Assembly: GCA_902497095.1 (NCBI GenBank)
Contig: CABVDD010000012.1
Location: forward strand, 1 to 52,528
Length of the DNA stretch: 52,528 bases
Reading direction: 5' to 3'
From: an uncultured Faecalicoccus sp.
GTDB lineage: Bacteria; Bacillota_I; Bacilli_A; Erysipelotrichales; Erysipelotrichaceae
The translations under genes were made by a program, and so were the position numbers. Shown here in pieces: positions 52,212 through 52,528 of the stretch (its first letter is position 1; each line of letters begins with the position of its first letter). Under the pieces are notes generated by a model. It saw only the letters and a list, made by a program, of their open reading frames with translations. It had not been told where the DNA came from and searched no databases.

Positions 52212-52241
52212 AAAAAAAAACGAACTTCTAAGAAGTTCGTC
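52212..52241 (-). terminator. Terminator of the tRNA cluster
   Basis: ACGAACTT (52221-52228) pairs with AAGTTCGT (52234-52241), followed by nine T on the minus strand. Confidence 0.92.
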
Positions 52242-52252
52242 AAAATCTTAAT

Positions 52253-52326
52253 GGAGCAGGTGATGAGAATCGAACTCACGTAGTCAGCTTGGAAGGCTGA
52301 AGTTCTACCATTGAACTACACCTGCA
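52253..52326 (-). tRNA. tRNA-Gly (TCC)
   Basis: Cloverleaf with anticodon TCC in loop CTTCCAA, T-loop TTCGATT, encoded CCA. Last of the Ser-Asp-Gly cluster before the terminator. Confidence 0.97.
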
Positions 52327-52337
52327 TAAAAAGAAAT

Positions 52338-52413
52338 GGCGGTCCAGATGGGACTCGAACCCACGATCTCCTCCGTGACAGGGAGGCATGTTAACCACTA
52401 CACCACTGGACCA
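52338..52413 (-). tRNA. tRNA-Asp (GTC)
   Basis: Cloverleaf with anticodon GTC in loop CTGTCAC, T-loop TTCGAGT, discriminator G and encoded CCA. Confidence 0.97.
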
Positions 52414-52435
52414 AAAGTTAATATTTAAATAAAAT

Positions 52436-52525
52436 GGCGGAGAAGGAGAGATTTGAACTCTCGCGCCAGTTTCCCGACCTATACCCTTAGCAGGGGCACC
52501 TCTTCAACCACTTGAGTACTTCTCC
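52436..52525 (-). tRNA. tRNA-Ser (GCT)
   Basis: Class II tRNA with a long variable arm (GGTCGGGAAACTGGC region), anticodon GCT in loop CTGCTAA, T-loop TTCAAAT and encoded CCA. It is at the window edge; the cluster may continue beyond it. Confidence 0.97.
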
Positions 52526-52528
52526 AAG

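Noticed and set aside
1..52528. CRISPR array or prophage
   Set aside because: No regularly spaced direct repeats, cas genes, integrase or phage structural genes were seen.

Overview
The window reads as a chromosomal segment of a low-GC Gram-positive bacterium (Bacillota). The signs are AGGAGG-type ribosome binding sites, T-box riboswitches, CIRCE/HrcA control of groESL, a DnaB/DnaI-type helicase-loading system, CdaA/CdaR/GlmM, and a secreted hydrolase with choline-binding-type repeats. A gut member of the Erysipelotrichia is my best guess, but this is inference and no 16S gene is present. Nearly everything lies on the minus strand; the exceptions are rpsD, an ArsR-type regulator and yaaA.

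Layout. 1-1.4 kb: rpsD with a leader, then a small SSB-like protein. 1.4-6.1 kb: a YmfF/YmfH-like M16 pair, a secreted NlpC/P60-like cell-wall hydrolase and a membrane protein. 6.1-12.1 kb: trmL and rdgB, then leuA-leuC-leuD-leuB behind a leucine T-box. 12.1-14.5 kb: gene remnants and groES-groEL with two CIRCE operators. 14.6-17.5 kb: thrS behind a threonine T-box, overlapped by an orphan binding lipoprotein. 17.5-20.2 kb: feoA-feoB divergent from an ArsR-type regulator. 20.2-28 kb: ilvB-ilvN-ilvC-ilvD-(DUF815-type ATPase)-ilvA-ridA, a complete branched-chain amino acid operon that includes the housekeeping enzyme for IlvA's reactive product. 28.1-31.6 kb: yaaA, an internally deleted IS1182-like element, a MATE exporter and a Nim-like flavoprotein behind an attenuator-like hairpin. 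31.7-38.7 kb: a HAD phosphatase, cdaA-cdaR-glmM, a two-component system and a Gfo/Idh oxidoreductase in one tight run. 38.8-42.7 kb: rubredoxin (too short for ordinary ORF cut-offs), a ~0.45-kb gene-free interval that looks like a structured non-coding RNA, a LytTR regulator, murA and fba. 42.7-51 kb: radC-mreC-mreD and polA-mutM-coaE-dnaB-dnaI. 51-52.5 kb: tRNA-His, a DUF1848 protein and a tRNA-Ser/Asp/Gly cluster.

Themes. Amino acid supply (leu, ilv and thrS) is controlled at RNA level by T-boxes for leu and thrS, and probably by a palindromic operator for ilv. Cell-envelope homeostasis (c-di-AMP synthesis, GlmM, MurA, MreCD) fills the second half. Four genes (arsR, yaaA, the lytTR gene and the DUF1848 gene) have a promoter whose -10 box ends exactly six bases before the ATG and no visible Shine-Dalgarno, so they are predicted to give leaderless mRNAs. 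The least explained pieces are the putative RNA at 39.04-39.46 kb, the attenuator before the Nim gene, the DUF815-type ATPase inside the ilv operon, and the decayed small genes at 12.1-12.4 kb.
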